Positions 1 to 9,482 of a stretch of 64,000 nucleotides of DNA are shown one piece after another. The stretch's first letter is position 1, and every line of letters begins with the position of its first letter. Source of the stretch: Psychromonas sp030397575 (GTDB taxonomy: Bacteria; Pseudomonadota; Gammaproteobacteria; Enterobacterales; Psychromonadaceae); NCBI RefSeq assembly GCF_046250175.1, contig NZ_CP176468.1. One strand, 5' to 3'. Under the pieces are notes generated by a model that saw only the letters and a program-made list of their open reading frames with translations, did no database searches and was not told the origin of the DNA. The position numbers and the translations under genes were made by a program.

Positions 1-1033
1 TATCCATGCCAGTTTGCATTAATAAGTTCGCAGGTTTTCGTTTACATTGATAACGCTTTAATATTTCGGGTATGCCTAAATCACTGCATTCAGTTAATAA
101 TGCCACTAGACATTGCACATCTTTAAAACCTAGGTTAACTCCCTGCCCCGCTAACGGATTAATGGTATGTGCCGCGTCTCCCAGCAAAGCAACTCGGCCT
201 TGATAATAATGTTGAGCGTGGCGACGAGTTAATGGAAAGCTCCCCTTTGCATCCACTTCAAACTCAAAGTCTAAGATAGGAAATTCATCTTTAATGACCT
301 GCTTTAACTGCAGATTGTTAAGACTTTGCAAATGCTTAATCTTTTGCGGGCTGTGATACCAAACTAAACTCGCATGGTGACCGGCTAAAGGTAAAAAAGC
401 ACAAGGACCAGTCTCTCTAAACTCTTGCCATGTTATATCCTGCTGAGCACAGTTAGTGGTGATATTAATTAATAGACAGTGATGGCGATAATCCCAACTG
501 GTCATCGGCATCTGTAAATGATTACGTACTGCTGAATTGGCACCGTCACAAGCTAATAACAGTTCAGCCTGAATAACTTGGTGGTTTTGAAGGGTAACGA
601 CAACCTGTTTGGGATCTTGTTGAACATTAGCAACTTGCGTTTCTTGATATATATGCACGTTAGGCATGCCTTGTAATGCCTGCCATAATACAGCTTGAAT
701 CCACCTATTTTCAGCAATGTACCCCAATTGTTCAGCACCGATATCATCACTAGAAAAAATCAGTTTCTGGCTGCCTTTTTCCCACGTTTGCAACCCTTTA
801 TACGGACAAAGGCGCTCTTTAGGAATATCTTTCCAAACACCGGCTAATTCAAGTAAATGTTTGCTTTGCGCGCTGAAGGCAGATACGCGAAGATCCACAG
901 GATCATTGTTGTTAGGCATAACAAAGGTATATTTTTCAATTAGATGCACAGTACTACCCTGTTTTGCGAGTAATAGAGCTGATAGCGCACCAACCATCCC
1001 CCCACCTACAATTATTATTTTCGTATTTACCAT
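1..1033 (-). CDS. ubiF: FAD-dependent ubiquinone-biosynthesis hydroxylase UbiF (3' end missing)
   Basis: Read from the minus strand, an open frame starts at an ATG at 1033 and runs off the window edge (about 344 codons seen). The N-terminus carries a Rossmann FAD motif (IIIVGGGMVGA) followed by the family segment DLRVSAFS. The distal part has GDAAHTINPLAGQGVNLGF, the second FAD/ribityl-binding signature of the UbiH/UbiF/VisC hydroxylases. These aromatic monooxygenases hydroxylate the ubiquinone ring at the inner membrane. UbiF is preferred over UbiH or VisC because the gene diverges from miaB, as ubiF does in enterobacteria; the sequence alone does not exclude a paralogue. The C-terminal residues lie outside the window. 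Confidence 0.85.
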   Translation of the reverse strand, partial: MVNTKIIIVGGGMVGALSALLLAKQGSTVHLIEKYTFVMPNNNDPVDLRVSAFSAQSKHLLELAGVWKDIPKERLCPYKGLQTWEKGSQKLIFSSDDIGAEQLGYIAENRWIQAVLWQALQGMPNVHIYQETQVANVQQDPKQVVVTLQNHQVIQAELLLACDGANSAVRNHLQMPMTSWDYRHHCLLINITTNCAQQDITWQEFRETGPCAFLPLAGHHASLVWYHSPQKIKHLQSLNNLQLKQVIKDEFPILDFEFEVDAKGSFPLTRRHAQHYYQGRVALLGDAAHTINPLAGQGVNLGFKDVQCLVALLTECSDLGIPEILKRYQCKRKPANLLMQTGMD

Positions 1034-1095
1034 CAATGCCTCAACTGTCACTTTCTTGAATTTATGATTGTACGTAAAAAGATGTCATTTAGGGT

Positions 1096-1114
1096 AAAAA
1101 AACCTAGTTTTTTT
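1096..1114. other. AT-only hairpin in the ubiF-miaB divergent region
   Basis: AAAAAAAC pairs with GTTTTTTT around a CTA loop, giving an 8-bp stem that is almost entirely A-T. It lies between the divergent ubiF and miaB starts. It is too weak to call a terminator and may simply be part of an AT-rich promoter. No clear -35/-10 pair was assigned in this gap. Confidence 0.25.
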
Positions 1115-1258
1115 AATAGCTTAAAAATTAGTTTTTCCCAACATTTACGATAAACGCCATGCTAGCAAACAAACAGTAGCATGATTGCTTTGAAGTGCGT
1201 AAAATGCGACCTCGTTTTAAGAAACACACTAATTTAGTCAGCATAATAGGCAATAGAT

Positions 1259-2680
1259 ATGAGCATGAAATTACACGTTAAAACATGGGGTTGTCAGATG
1301 AATGAGTACGATTCATCAAAAATGGCGGACCTTTTAAATGCAAGTAACGGTTACACTTCCGTTGATGAAGCAGAAAATGCTGACGTAATTTTATTAAATA
1401 CTTGTTCTATCCGTGAAAAAGCACAAGAAAAAGTATTTCATCAGCTTGGCCGTTGGAAAAAACTAAAAGATAAAAATCCTAACATCGTGATTGGTGTCGG
1501 TGGTTGTGTTGCATCACAAGAAGGTAAAGCGATTCGTCGCCGTGCCCCTTATGTGGATATTGTATTTGGCCCACAAACACTGCATCGTTTACCAAAAATG
1601 ATCAAAGAAGTGCAAGATAACAAAGGCACAGTCGTGGATGTTAGCTTCCCTGAAATTGAAAAATTTGACTCTATGCCTGAGCCAAAAGCGGAAGGTGCAA
1701 CGGCCTTTGTTTCTATTATGGAAGGCTGCTCTAAGTACTGCACGTTCTGTGTTGTACCTTACACTCGAGGTGAAGAAGTTAGCCGCCCATTAGATGATAT
1801 TTTATTAGAAGTTGCACAATTGGCTGAACAAGGCGTACGTGAAATTAATCTATTAGGTCAAAACGTAAACTCTTACATCGGTGAGATGCATGATGGAGAC
1901 GAATGTAGTTTCCCTGAGTTATTACGCTATGTTGCCTCTATCGATGGTATCGATCGCTTACGTTACACAACAAGTAACCCAATCGACTTTACCGATGAGA
2001 TTATCGATGTTTATCGTGACACACCTGAGTTAGTTGATTTTTTACATCTGCCTGTACAAGCCGGCGCAGACCGCATCTTGAACCTAATGAAACGTGGTCA
2101 TACTGTAGCGCAGTACAAAGAAAAAATTGCTGCATTAAAAGCGGTACGTCCAAACTTAACGATTAGCTCTGACTTCATCGTTGGTTTCCCAAATGAAACT
2201 GACCAAGATTTCCAAGAAACGATGGATTTAATTAACCATATTGGATTTGATACAAGCTACAGTTTCATCTACAGCCAACGTCCTGGTACGCCCGCTGCAG
2301 ATATGCCCGATGATGTAGATTTAGAGACGAAAAAGAAACGTTTAGCGATTTTACAAGATCGTATTCACCAACATTCACAATTAATTGGACGTCGTATGGT
2401 TGGTTCTGTACAACGTATTTTAGTCGAAGGTCCATCTCGTAAGAATATTATGGAGTTATGTGGCCGTACTGAAAATAACCGCATCGTAAACTTTGAAGGT
2501 GATCATCGTTCTATCGGTGGTTTTGTTGATGTTGAAATCACAGAAGTCCATACTAACTCTATCCGTGGTAAGTTTATACGCGGTGAGTCTGAAATGAACT
2601 TACGTGAATCGATTCGTCCAAGTGACATTGTAAATAAAAATACAAACAAACTTGGCGTTGAAACTTTTATCCCAGCATAA
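1259..2680 (+). CDS. miaB: tRNA-2-methylthio-N6-isopentenyladenosine synthase MiaB
   Basis: This 473-residue protein matches MiaB throughout. The N-terminal UPF0004 domain opens with HVKTWGCQMNEYDSSKMADLL. The radical-SAM cluster motif CSKYCTFC has cysteines at residues 157, 161 and 164. A C-terminal TRAM domain follows from about residue 380. MiaB adds a methylthio group to i6A37 of tRNAs reading UNN codons, using two [4Fe-4S] clusters. The ATG at 1259 follows an AGG-containing ribosome-binding site; a second ATG two codons later would be an equally good start. It is first in a run with ybeZ, ybeY, corC and lnt (15-nt gap to ybeZ), the classical gammaproteobacterial order. Confidence 0.97.
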   Translation: MSMKLHVKTWGCQMNEYDSSKMADLLNASNGYTSVDEAENADVILLNTCSIREKAQEKVFHQLGRWKKLKDKNPNIVIGVGGCVASQEGKAIRRRAPYVDIVFGPQTLHRLPKMIKEVQDNKGTVVDVSFPEIEKFDSMPEPKAEGATAFVSIMEGCSKYCTFCVVPYTRGEEVSRPLDDILLEVAQLAEQGVREINLLGQNVNSYIGEMHDGDECSFPELLRYVASIDGIDRLRYTTSNPIDFTDEIIDVYRDTPELVDFLHLPVQAGADRILNLMKRGHTVAQYKEKIAALKAVRPNLTISSDFIVGFPNETDQDFQETMDLINHIGFDTSYSFIYSQRPGTPAADMPDDVDLETKKKRLAILQDRIHQHSQLIGRRMVGSVQRILVEGPSRKNIMELCGRTENNRIVNFEGDHRSIGGFVDVEITEVHTNSIRGKFIRGESEMNLRESIRPSDIVNKNTNKLGVETFIPA

Positions 2681-2695
2681 ATAAGGTCTTTATAC

Positions 2696-3730
2696 TTGAG
2701 CACAAAATTAACCACAATTCATCTTGATTTAGTTCCTGCCGATAAAGATCGCTTAGCGGTCTTATGCGGCTCTTTTGACGACAATATTAAACAAATTGAA
2801 CGCCGTTTAGGTGTTGAAGTGATCTACAAAGATGCACACTTTCAAATTGTTGGTGAGCACCGTTATGCACAAGCTGGCAGTGAGTTAATTAATGACCTGT
2901 ACATTGAAACGCAACCAGTAAAAGGAAAAATTGGTCGTCTAACCGACGAAGATGTACACCTTGCGTTACAAAACTTGATTAGCGAACATCGCTTATTAGA
3001 AGTGAAAGTGGAATCTCAAGAAGTTGGTTTTAAAAGCCTTACTATCAAGACTAAACGTGGTGTAATTAAACCTCGTGGTGAAAATCAAACTAAATATGTT
3101 AGTAATATTTTACGTAGTGATATCAGCTTTGGCGTTGGCCCTGCAGGTACAGGTAAAACTTACTTAGCAGTTGCTTGTGCCGTTGAAGCACTTGAGCGCC
3201 AAGAAGTGCGTCGTATTTTATTGACTCGACCAGCCGTTGAAGCGGGTGAGAAACTAGGCTTCCTACCTGGTGATTTATCGCAAAAAGTAGACCCTTACCT
3301 CCGCCCACTTTATGATGCGTTATTTGAGATGCTTGGGTTTGAGAAAGTAGAAAAATTAATTGAAAAAAACATTATTGAAATTGCGCCACTTGCTTACATG
3401 CGCGGTCGTACATTAAATGATGCTTTTGTAATTCTTGATGAAAGCCAAAATACCACAACAGAGCAAATGAAAATGTTCTTAACACGTATTGGCTTTAACT
3501 CAACAGCTGTTATTACGGGTGATATCACTCAAATCGATTTACCTCGTCATCAGAAGTCTGGTTTACGCCATGCTATTGAAGTATTGGGTGAAGTTGATGA
3601 AGGTATTAGCTTTAATTTCTTCCTAGCTGATGATGTTGTACGTCATCCAGTTGTTGCTCGTATTGTTAAAGCATATGATGCCTTTGACAGAAAAGCGGAA
3701 ATAGCAGAAAGCGAAGCGAGAAACGCTTAA
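2696..3730 (+). CDS. ybeZ: PhoH-like ATPase YbeZ
   Basis: This 344-residue PhoH-family P-loop protein has Walker A GPAGTGKT at residues 148-155 and an acidic Walker B (VILDESQN). A KH-like N-terminal region is recognisable from FDDNIKQIERRLGVEV. The start is a TTG preceded by AAGG; no ATG fits the conserved N-terminus, so TTG is accepted. The stop codon overlaps the ATG of ybeY (TAATG), which suggests translational coupling. YbeZ works with the RNase YbeY in RNA processing and ribosome maturation. Its exact biochemical activity is less certain than its family. Confidence 0.95.
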   Translation: MSTKLTTIHLDLVPADKDRLAVLCGSFDDNIKQIERRLGVEVIYKDAHFQIVGEHRYAQAGSELINDLYIETQPVKGKIGRLTDEDVHLALQNLISEHRLLEVKVESQEVGFKSLTIKTKRGVIKPRGENQTKYVSNILRSDISFGVGPAGTGKTYLAVACAVEALERQEVRRILLTRPAVEAGEKLGFLPGDLSQKVDPYLRPLYDALFEMLGFEKVEKLIEKNIIEIAPLAYMRGRTLNDAFVILDESQNTTTEQMKMFLTRIGFNSTAVITGDITQIDLPRHQKSGLRHAIEVLGEVDEGISFNFFLADDVVRHPVVARIVKAYDAFDRKAEIAESEARNA

Positions 3731-4206
3731 TGGAATTATATGTTGATTTACAGCTTGCTAGTGAAGACCAGCAAGCCTTACCCGACCTAGCACAACTGGA
3801 AAAATGGGTAAGTGCGGCTATCATCAAAGTAAGCGATCATAAACGAGACCTTGCTGAATTGACGGTTCGTATTGTAGACTGCGAAGAAAGTCAGCAATTA
3901 AACGCTGATTATCGAGGAAAAGATAAACCAACAAATGTCTTATCTTTTCCTTTTCAGAATCCACCAGGGATCACATTACCTTTATTGGGTGATCTGGTAG
4001 TCTGTAAAGCAGTAGTAGAACAGGAAGCGACGGAACAACAAAAACCGTTAATTTCACATTGGGCACATATGCTGATTCACGGCACGCTACATCTTTTAGG
4101 TTACGACCATATAGAAGATGAAGAAGCAGAAGTGATGGAAGGCATTGAAACCGAACTTATGATTGAGTTAGGTTATAGTGACCCTTATATAAGCGAAAAA
4201 GAGTAA
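3730..4206 (+). CDS. ybeY: Endoribonuclease YbeY
   Basis: This 158-residue UPF0054 metalloprotein carries the zinc-binding signature HGTLHLLGYDH near residues 117-127. YbeY is a single-strand-specific RNase needed for 3' maturation of 16S rRNA and for quality control of defective 70S ribosomes. The start overlaps the ybeZ stop by one base, and corC follows after 9 nt, so all three are probably on one transcript. Confidence 0.96.
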   Translation: MELYVDLQLASEDQQALPDLAQLEKWVSAAIIKVSDHKRDLAELTVRIVDCEESQQLNADYRGKDKPTNVLSFPFQNPPGITLPLLGDLVVCKAVVEQEATEQQKPLISHWAHMLIHGTLHLLGYDHIEDEEAEVMEGIETELMIELGYSDPYISEKE

Positions 4207-4215
4207 ATAAAATTA

Positions 4216-5088
4216 ATGTCGGAAGATTATCATTCTAGTAACGAGCAGCCTAAAGAAGGTTTGCTCGATAAAATAGGTAACCTATTTCAAGGCGAACCTA
4301 AAAGCCAAGATGAATTATTAGACGTGATCGATAGCGCGAAAGACCGCCAAGTGATCGATCAAAAAACTAAAGAAATGATAAAAGGCGTTATTGATGTCTC
4401 TAAACTGCGTGTTAGAGACATTATGATCCCACGCTCACAAATGGTAACACTTGGGTTGTCTCAACCTGTTGAAGAGCTGTTACCTGAAATTATCAATTCA
4501 GCTCATTCTCGTTTCCCAGTGATCACTGAAGATAAAGACCATATTGTAGGTTTATTATTAGCAAAAGATCTACTTCAATACGGTTTTAGCTCTAACCCTG
4601 ACGACTTTAAAATAGACGATATTCTGCGTGAAGCTGTTGTTGTCCCTGAAAGCAAACGTTTAGATACATTATTAAAAGAATTCCGAAGCCAACGTTATCA
4701 CATGGCCATTGTTGTTGATGAATATGGTGGTGTATCAGGCTTAGTCACTATCGAAGATATTTTAGAAGTGATTGTTGGTGAAATCGAAGATGAATTCGAT
4801 TATGAAGAACAAGACGAGATCCGAAAGATTGGTAAACGCAGTTACGCAGTTAGTGCATTAACCACGTTAGCTGACTTTAACGAATTCTTTGAAACCGAAT
4901 ATAACCCGGAAATTCAAGACACTATAGGCGGATATATTTTGCATGAGCTTGGCCATTTACCAAGTCGTGGAGAAAAAATCACTGTTGGTGAACATAAGTT
5001 TAAAGTAACCCATGCTGACAATCGTCGCTTAATACAACTTCAAGTCCGTGTACCTCGAGAATTAAAAAAAGAACTTAAAAAAGATTGA
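4216..5088 (+). CDS. corC: CBS-domain protein CorC/YbeX
   Basis: The 290-residue soluble protein has two CBS motifs (about residues 70-190, starting at RDIMIPRSQM) and a C-terminal CorC_HlyC domain (about 205-285). It lacks the membrane DUF21 region of HlyC-type relatives. The family is linked to magnesium/cobalt efflux, and the E. coli orthologue YbeX is also tied to ribosome metabolism; the neighbouring ybeY and ybeZ fit that second role. The stop codon overlaps the proposed lnt start (TTGA), consistent with coupled translation. Confidence 0.93.
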   Translation: MSEDYHSSNEQPKEGLLDKIGNLFQGEPKSQDELLDVIDSAKDRQVIDQKTKEMIKGVIDVSKLRVRDIMIPRSQMVTLGLSQPVEELLPEIINSAHSRFPVITEDKDHIVGLLLAKDLLQYGFSSNPDDFKIDDILREAVVVPESKRLDTLLKEFRSQRYHMAIVVDEYGGVSGLVTIEDILEVIVGEIEDEFDYEEQDEIRKIGKRSYAVSALTTLADFNEFFETEYNPEIQDTIGGYILHELGHLPSRGEKITVGEHKFKVTHADNRRLIQLQVRVPRELKKELKKD

Positions 5089-6671
5089 GTAAACCTATGC
5101 TAACTAACATTACCTCTTCTCTGTATGGTCAATTAATTGTGGCTGCATTGTTAGGGGCAATTCAAGTATTTGCATTTGCTCCATTTCAACAATGGTGGGT
5201 ATTATATCCCTCCTTTGTTGGGCTGTTCTTATTATTAAAACAAGCCAAACTTCACCATAAAAAATTATTCCTCGTTAGCTTTGTTTTTAACCTTTCTATG
5301 TTTGTCGCTACCTTGCACTGGATCTATGTCAGCATGGATCTGTTTGGCGGGATGCCATTTATTGCTAGCGCCTTACTGATTGTTTTACTTTGTGCATATT
5401 TAGCTATCTTCCCTAGTCTCGCTTTATGGCTCAGTTATCGAATTCCAACTCAATCAGATATGATTCGATTATTATTAATCCTCCCCAGTTTCTGGCTAAT
5501 TATGGATTGGGTTAGAGGTTGGTTCTTAACAGGATTTCCTTGGGCTTATTTAGGTTATAGCCATGCTGATACACCATTAGTCGGATTCGCCCCTATTTTA
5601 GGTGTGCAAGGTATTACCTTAGCCATTATGCTGATTTGTGCATGCTTAACCTTAATACTATTAAAGCAATCTCAAAAGTTTGCTTCGCTGCTGATTTTAT
5701 CAATAGTGATGAGTGGTTATAGCTTAAAACAACTGTCTTTTACTGAATTGCAAGCACCTATTAAGGTTGCCTTAGTACAAGGTAATATAGACCAAAATCA
5801 AAAGTGGGAGCCGGACCAGCTTTACCCTTCTATTTTAAAATACTTAGGTTTATCAGGTATTAAAAATGATGTTGCTTCAACAGAAACCGCTGAACAAAAT
5901 GAAGATTCAAAACAACAAGCTGAACTGATTATTTGGCCTGAATCCGCTATTGCGGCCTTAGAAATTGATATGCAACGTTTCTTACAGTCTTTATCACGCA
6001 AGCTAGAAGAAGAGAACAAAACACTATTAACCGGCATTATTAATTACGATATTAATAAAGATGAGTATTTTAATAGCATCATCATGTTAGGGCAGCTTCC
6101 AAGTAACCAAGGCTACTCTCAAACCAGCCCTAACCGTTATTCTAAGCACCAGCTATTACCAATTGGTGAATTTGTGCCATTTGAAAGTTTATTACGCCCC
6201 CTAGCGCCCTATTTCAATCTGCCTATGTCAAGTTTTCAACGCGGTGGTGCACACCAAGCTAACCTGAAATTTGCAGATACTACTTTGGCTGCGGCGCTTT
6301 GTTATGAAATTGCTTTTCCAGAATTATTACGTGAAAATATACATGAGAAAACCGGACTAATACTTACCCTAAGTAATGATGCTTGGTTTGGTCATTCTAT
6401 TGGCCCTGCACAACATTTAGAAATTGCACGAATGCGTGCAATTGAATTAGGTAGACCTCTATTACGTAGCACAAACAATGGCATAACCGCTATTTTTGAT
6501 AGTAAAGGACAAGAAATAGAGCGTCTCCCATCAAATGTTGATGCGGTATTACGCCAAGAAGTACAACCTGCTTATGGCTTTACACCTTATCAGCGTGTTG
6601 GGCAAACACCTCTATTTATGCTCTGCTTATTGGCATTACTCAGTGCGCTATATTTAATTAAACGTCCATAA
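5085..6671 (+). CDS. lnt: Apolipoprotein N-acyltransferase Lnt
   Basis: Lnt adds the third acyl chain to mature lipoproteins in the inner membrane. The 528-residue protein has an N-terminal multi-helix membrane region (about residues 10-215), then a nitrilase-like domain with the catalytic glutamate in IIWPESAI, a lysine region YSKHQLLPIGEFVPFE and the nucleophile in ALCYEIAFPE, and a C-terminal membrane helix. The start is ambiguous: TTG at 5085 overlaps the corC stop, while an ATG at 5097 removes only four residues. A short Glu/Asn/Gln-rich stretch precedes the catalytic glutamate and looks like an insertion relative to E. coli Lnt. Confidence 0.96.
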   Translation: MSKPMLTNITSSLYGQLIVAALLGAIQVFAFAPFQQWWVLYPSFVGLFLLLKQAKLHHKKLFLVSFVFNLSMFVATLHWIYVSMDLFGGMPFIASALLIVLLCAYLAIFPSLALWLSYRIPTQSDMIRLLLILPSFWLIMDWVRGWFLTGFPWAYLGYSHADTPLVGFAPILGVQGITLAIMLICACLTLILLKQSQKFASLLILSIVMSGYSLKQLSFTELQAPIKVALVQGNIDQNQKWEPDQLYPSILKYLGLSGIKNDVASTETAEQNEDSKQQAELIIWPESAIAALEIDMQRFLQSLSRKLEEENKTLLTGIINYDINKDEYFNSIIMLGQLPSNQGYSQTSPNRYSKHQLLPIGEFVPFESLLRPLAPYFNLPMSSFQRGGAHQANLKFADTTLAAALCYEIAFPELLRENIHEKTGLILTLSNDAWFGHSIGPAQHLEIARMRAIELGRPLLRSTNNGITAIFDSKGQEIERLPSNVDAVLRQEVQPAYGFTPYQRVGQTPLFMLCLLALLSALYLIKRP

Positions 6672-7155
6672 AAATGTAATCCACCTTACTCTAGCTGACC
6701 TGGTTAATGGCGACTTAATTTGTTCTGAACCAATAACACAAATTTAAGTCATCATATCCGAAAGGAACTTTTTTATACAAGCTGACTCCAATGCCTATTA
6801 CAACAAGGCATGCATTAATAACATTTTACCTATAGCAATCAATTTAAACTTTATCACTATAAGTAACGTATTAGACATGCCCGCTCAATTTATTAATAAG
6901 GCACTATAAAAAAAGCCATTAATTGTCTTTGCAGTAGACAACTTGGGGCCTTTTTATAAATCTATAAGCTATAAATTCATATTATATTGAGATGATTGAA
7001 GCGGTATTTAGCGCTGTGAGATGAACGAGCGTTAAAAAGCCTAAATAAAGGTTAATAAACGGAAATACTGGTAATTTGATGACAATTTATAACTGATATT
7101 TATGTGTCAAACTGATACCATATTTTTATTTTTCACCAGTACTAGAGGAATCTTC
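6672..7155. other. Intergenic region after lnt with two inverted repeats
   Basis: These 484 bases hold no convincing gene. A near-perfect inverted repeat lies at 6712-6723/6738-6750 (GACTTAATTTGT versus ACAAATTTAAGTC, one base bulged). A terminator-like structure lies at 6908-6955. The stretch from about 7000 to 7155 is AT-rich and should hold the promoter of the downstream three-gene cluster, but no single -35/-10 pair stands out. Confidence 0.5.
6908..6955 (+). terminator. Putative terminator downstream of lnt
   Basis: An inner stem TTGTCT/AGACAA (6923-6928 with 6936-6941) sits inside an outer AAAAAGCC/GGCCTTTTT pairing that ends in a T-run at 6951-6955. It lies about 240 bases beyond the lnt stop, so it could end a long 3' UTR or a small RNA made from this gap. 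Confidence 0.45.
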
Positions 7156-7929
7156 ATGCTTTTAAAGAGAACGGCCATCATTACACTTTCAACCCTATTT
7201 TTGACCGTTGGATGTATCTCTATTTCGACCGATGAGGAAACACAAAAAATTGAGACAACACTACAAGCCCAAGAAACTAAAATTACTGAATTAGAAACGG
7301 CTTTAACAGAATCAAAAGTGGATGCCGAACAAAAACAACTTGAACTAGCCGAAGCAAAAAGTAATTTAGAACAGCTTAAACAAGAAAAGCAGAAGCTTGA
7401 TGAAGAACTTCAACAGAAGATCTTAATGGAAAGATCAAGAGCAAAGAGTAGCAAGCAAATAGTAAAGGAAACGAAAAAACCTGATTACTTAGATAAAACG
7501 GTATTAGGTCAAGCTGAATGGATTTATGTCACTAAAGCAAAAGAGAACTTTAAAGCACGTATCGATACAGGTGCAACTACCTCTTCGATTAATGCAGTTG
7601 AAATACAAGAATTCGAACGTGATGGAAAGGATTGGGTAAAATTTAATATTACTCATAACAAAGATGGTGATAAGAAAATCATTGAAGCGCCAGTGGTACG
7701 TTATGTAAAAATATTACAATCAAGCGAGCCTGGTGAATATGATCGCCGTCCAGTGGTTGAATTACATGTACGTATTGGTGGTGTGGCACATAAATCAGAG
7801 TTTACGTTAACTGATCGCCAACATATGGACTTCCCAGTTCTGATCGGGCGTAGCTTTATACAAGATGTTATTTTAGTTGATGTAAGCCAAGATTATATCC
7901 ACCCAAAATACCAACCTCAGGATAAATAG
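7156..7929 (+). CDS. Lipoprotein with RimB-like retropepsin-fold protease domain (DUF785/PF05618)
   Basis: From the ATG at 7156, preceded by AGAGGA, the 257-residue product begins with a lipoprotein signal (lipobox LTVGC, lipidated Cys20). Residue 21 is Ile, so export to the outer membrane is expected. Residues 25-95 form a Glu/Gln/Lys-rich coiled coil. Residues about 120-255 match the family named 'putative ATP-dependent zinc protease', whose fold is retropepsin-like; the Asp-Thr-Gly motif is in ARIDTGATTSS with Asp137. The earlier in-frame ATG at 7102 would bury the signal peptide and is rejected. Cytoplasmic RimB relatives trim glutamates added by RimK. This copy is extracytoplasmic and sits with an ATP-grasp ligase and a 7TM protein. 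The substrate is unknown. Confidence 0.85.
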   Translation: MLLKRTAIITLSTLFLTVGCISISTDEETQKIETTLQAQETKITELETALTESKVDAEQKQLELAEAKSNLEQLKQEKQKLDEELQQKILMERSRAKSSKQIVKETKKPDYLDKTVLGQAEWIYVTKAKENFKARIDTGATTSSINAVEIQEFERDGKDWVKFNITHNKDGDKKIIEAPVVRYVKILQSSEPGEYDRRPVVELHVRIGGVAHKSEFTLTDRQHMDFPVLIGRSFIQDVILVDVSQDYIHPKYQPQDK

Positions 7930-7940
7930 TAAGGAACACC

Positions 7941-9479
7941 ATGAACGCACGTATTTTCTTTTACACCTTAGTGGCTGGCTTGTTTGTATTAGGTATTACA
8001 CAAACTATTCAACGCCATATGGCCTTTGATATCCCTTGGATGCCAGGCGAGACAAGAACGGTCTGGAATATTGATGCTAAGGTTGAATTTGACGCGACTG
8101 ATAAGGCTATATTAGCTTCGTTAACGACACCTTTTACACAAGCAGGCTTTACTCAAATTAGCCAAAATGCGGCGTCTCCTGGTTATGGTTTATCGTTTTT
8201 ATATGAAGATAACCACCCACAAGCGCAATGGACTATCCGCCAAGCTGAAGGCCCGCAAACCCTGTATTACAATATTCAGTTGCTAGTTGATGATGAAAGC
8301 CAAGATCAAGCAATTAGTAAAATGCCGGAGCTTGTAGACATTGAATATGGTGGTGCAGGCGTTGCTGCAGATTTAGCAGCCAGTTCAGATATCATTCAAG
8401 ACTCTTTAAAAACAAGCGCTGATGCATTTAGCTTTACACGTGAATTGTTAAAACAATTAAATGCAGATGATCCAAACCAAAACGTGAGCTTAGTACTCGC
8501 CGGTAAAGCAACTAAAACTGATGTACTAATGGCGCTGTTAAATGAAGCTAAAATACCTAATAAACGCATAGGTGCATTAGTCCTTGAAGATGGTCGACGC
8601 CGTCAACATTTACAACCTTTGGTACAAGTTTTCCAAGAGAAAGATGGCAAAATTGAGTCTCGATTATTTGATGCTTCAACTGTTAAAGCGGTAGATCGCA
8701 CTAATCTATTATTATGGGATCAAAGTGGTAAAGCCTTATTAGAATTGACCGGCGGAGTTAATTCTAAAGTCAGCTTTTCTATGATCCAACAGGATCAACC
8801 TGCCCTAGCTGCTATCCTGCAAAAAACCGATAATGAGCACCTATTTAACTTCTCAATACATAGCTTACCAGTTGAAGATCAATCTTTATTTAAAGGGATT
8901 CTAATGATCCCATTGGGTGTATTGATTGTAGTAATTATGCGCGTATTAATTGGCCTAAAAACATCTGGCACCTTTATGCCAGTGTTGATTGCAATGGCCT
9001 TTATTCAAACCAGCTTAGTAACTGGGTTAATTGGCTTTATCTTATTAGTTGCAGTGGGTCTATTTATTCGTTCCTACCTATCCCACCTAAATTTATTACT
9101 AGTCTCGAGGATATCTACCGTGATTATCATGGTAATTCTCTTGATTGCCTTATTTGGTGTGCTGTCTTACAAACTTGGTTTAACGGAGGGCTTAAAGGTC
9201 ACCTTCTTCCCAATGATCATTTTATCCTGGACTATCGAACGAATGTCAGTGCTATGGGAAGAAGAAGGTCCTAAAGAGGTGTTTACTCAAGGTGGTGGTA
9301 GCTTAGTTGTTGCTGTACTTGCTTACTTTATTATGAGTAATGAAGTAGCGCGTCACCTGATGTTTAATTTTATCGGCTTACAGTTTGTTGTGATGTCTTT
9401 TGTATTGATTTTAGGTAGTTATACTGGATACCGTTTATTAGAATTACGCCGATTTAAACCATTGGCGGATAAGGAGTAA
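7941..9479 (+). CDS. Inactive transglutaminase fused to seven membrane helices
   Basis: The 512-residue protein has one N-terminal membrane helix (about residues 4-22), an extracytoplasmic region (about 25-300), and seven closely spaced C-terminal hydrophobic helices starting near FKGILMIPLGVLIVVIM. This matches the 'inactive transglutaminase, 7TM' families (Transglut_i_TM plus 7TM_transglut) known from comparative genomics to occur next to an ATP-grasp ligase and a retropepsin-like protein. No Cys-His-Asp transglutaminase triad is evident, consistent with a binding rather than catalytic domain. It lies 11 nt after the lipoprotein gene and 3 nt before the ligase gene, so the three are almost certainly one operon. 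Confidence 0.85.
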   Translation: MNARIFFYTLVAGLFVLGITQTIQRHMAFDIPWMPGETRTVWNIDAKVEFDATDKAILASLTTPFTQAGFTQISQNAASPGYGLSFLYEDNHPQAQWTIRQAEGPQTLYYNIQLLVDDESQDQAISKMPELVDIEYGGAGVAADLAASSDIIQDSLKTSADAFSFTRELLKQLNADDPNQNVSLVLAGKATKTDVLMALLNEAKIPNKRIGALVLEDGRRRQHLQPLVQVFQEKDGKIESRLFDASTVKAVDRTNLLLWDQSGKALLELTGGVNSKVSFSMIQQDQPALAAILQKTDNEHLFNFSIHSLPVEDQSLFKGILMIPLGVLIVVIMRVLIGLKTSGTFMPVLIAMAFIQTSLVTGLIGFILLVAVGLFIRSYLSHLNLLLVSRISTVIIMVILLIALFGVLSYKLGLTEGLKVTFFPMIILSWTIERMSVLWEEEGPKEVFTQGGGSLVVAVLAYFIMSNEVARHLMFNFIGLQFVVMSFVLILGSYTGYRLLELRRFKPLADKE

Positions 9480-9482
9480 ACA

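Noticed and set aside
7102..7155. Earlier ATG for the retropepsin-domain lipoprotein
   Set aside because: It would place 18 residues before the lipoprotein signal peptide, and it lacks the ribosome-binding site seen before 7156.
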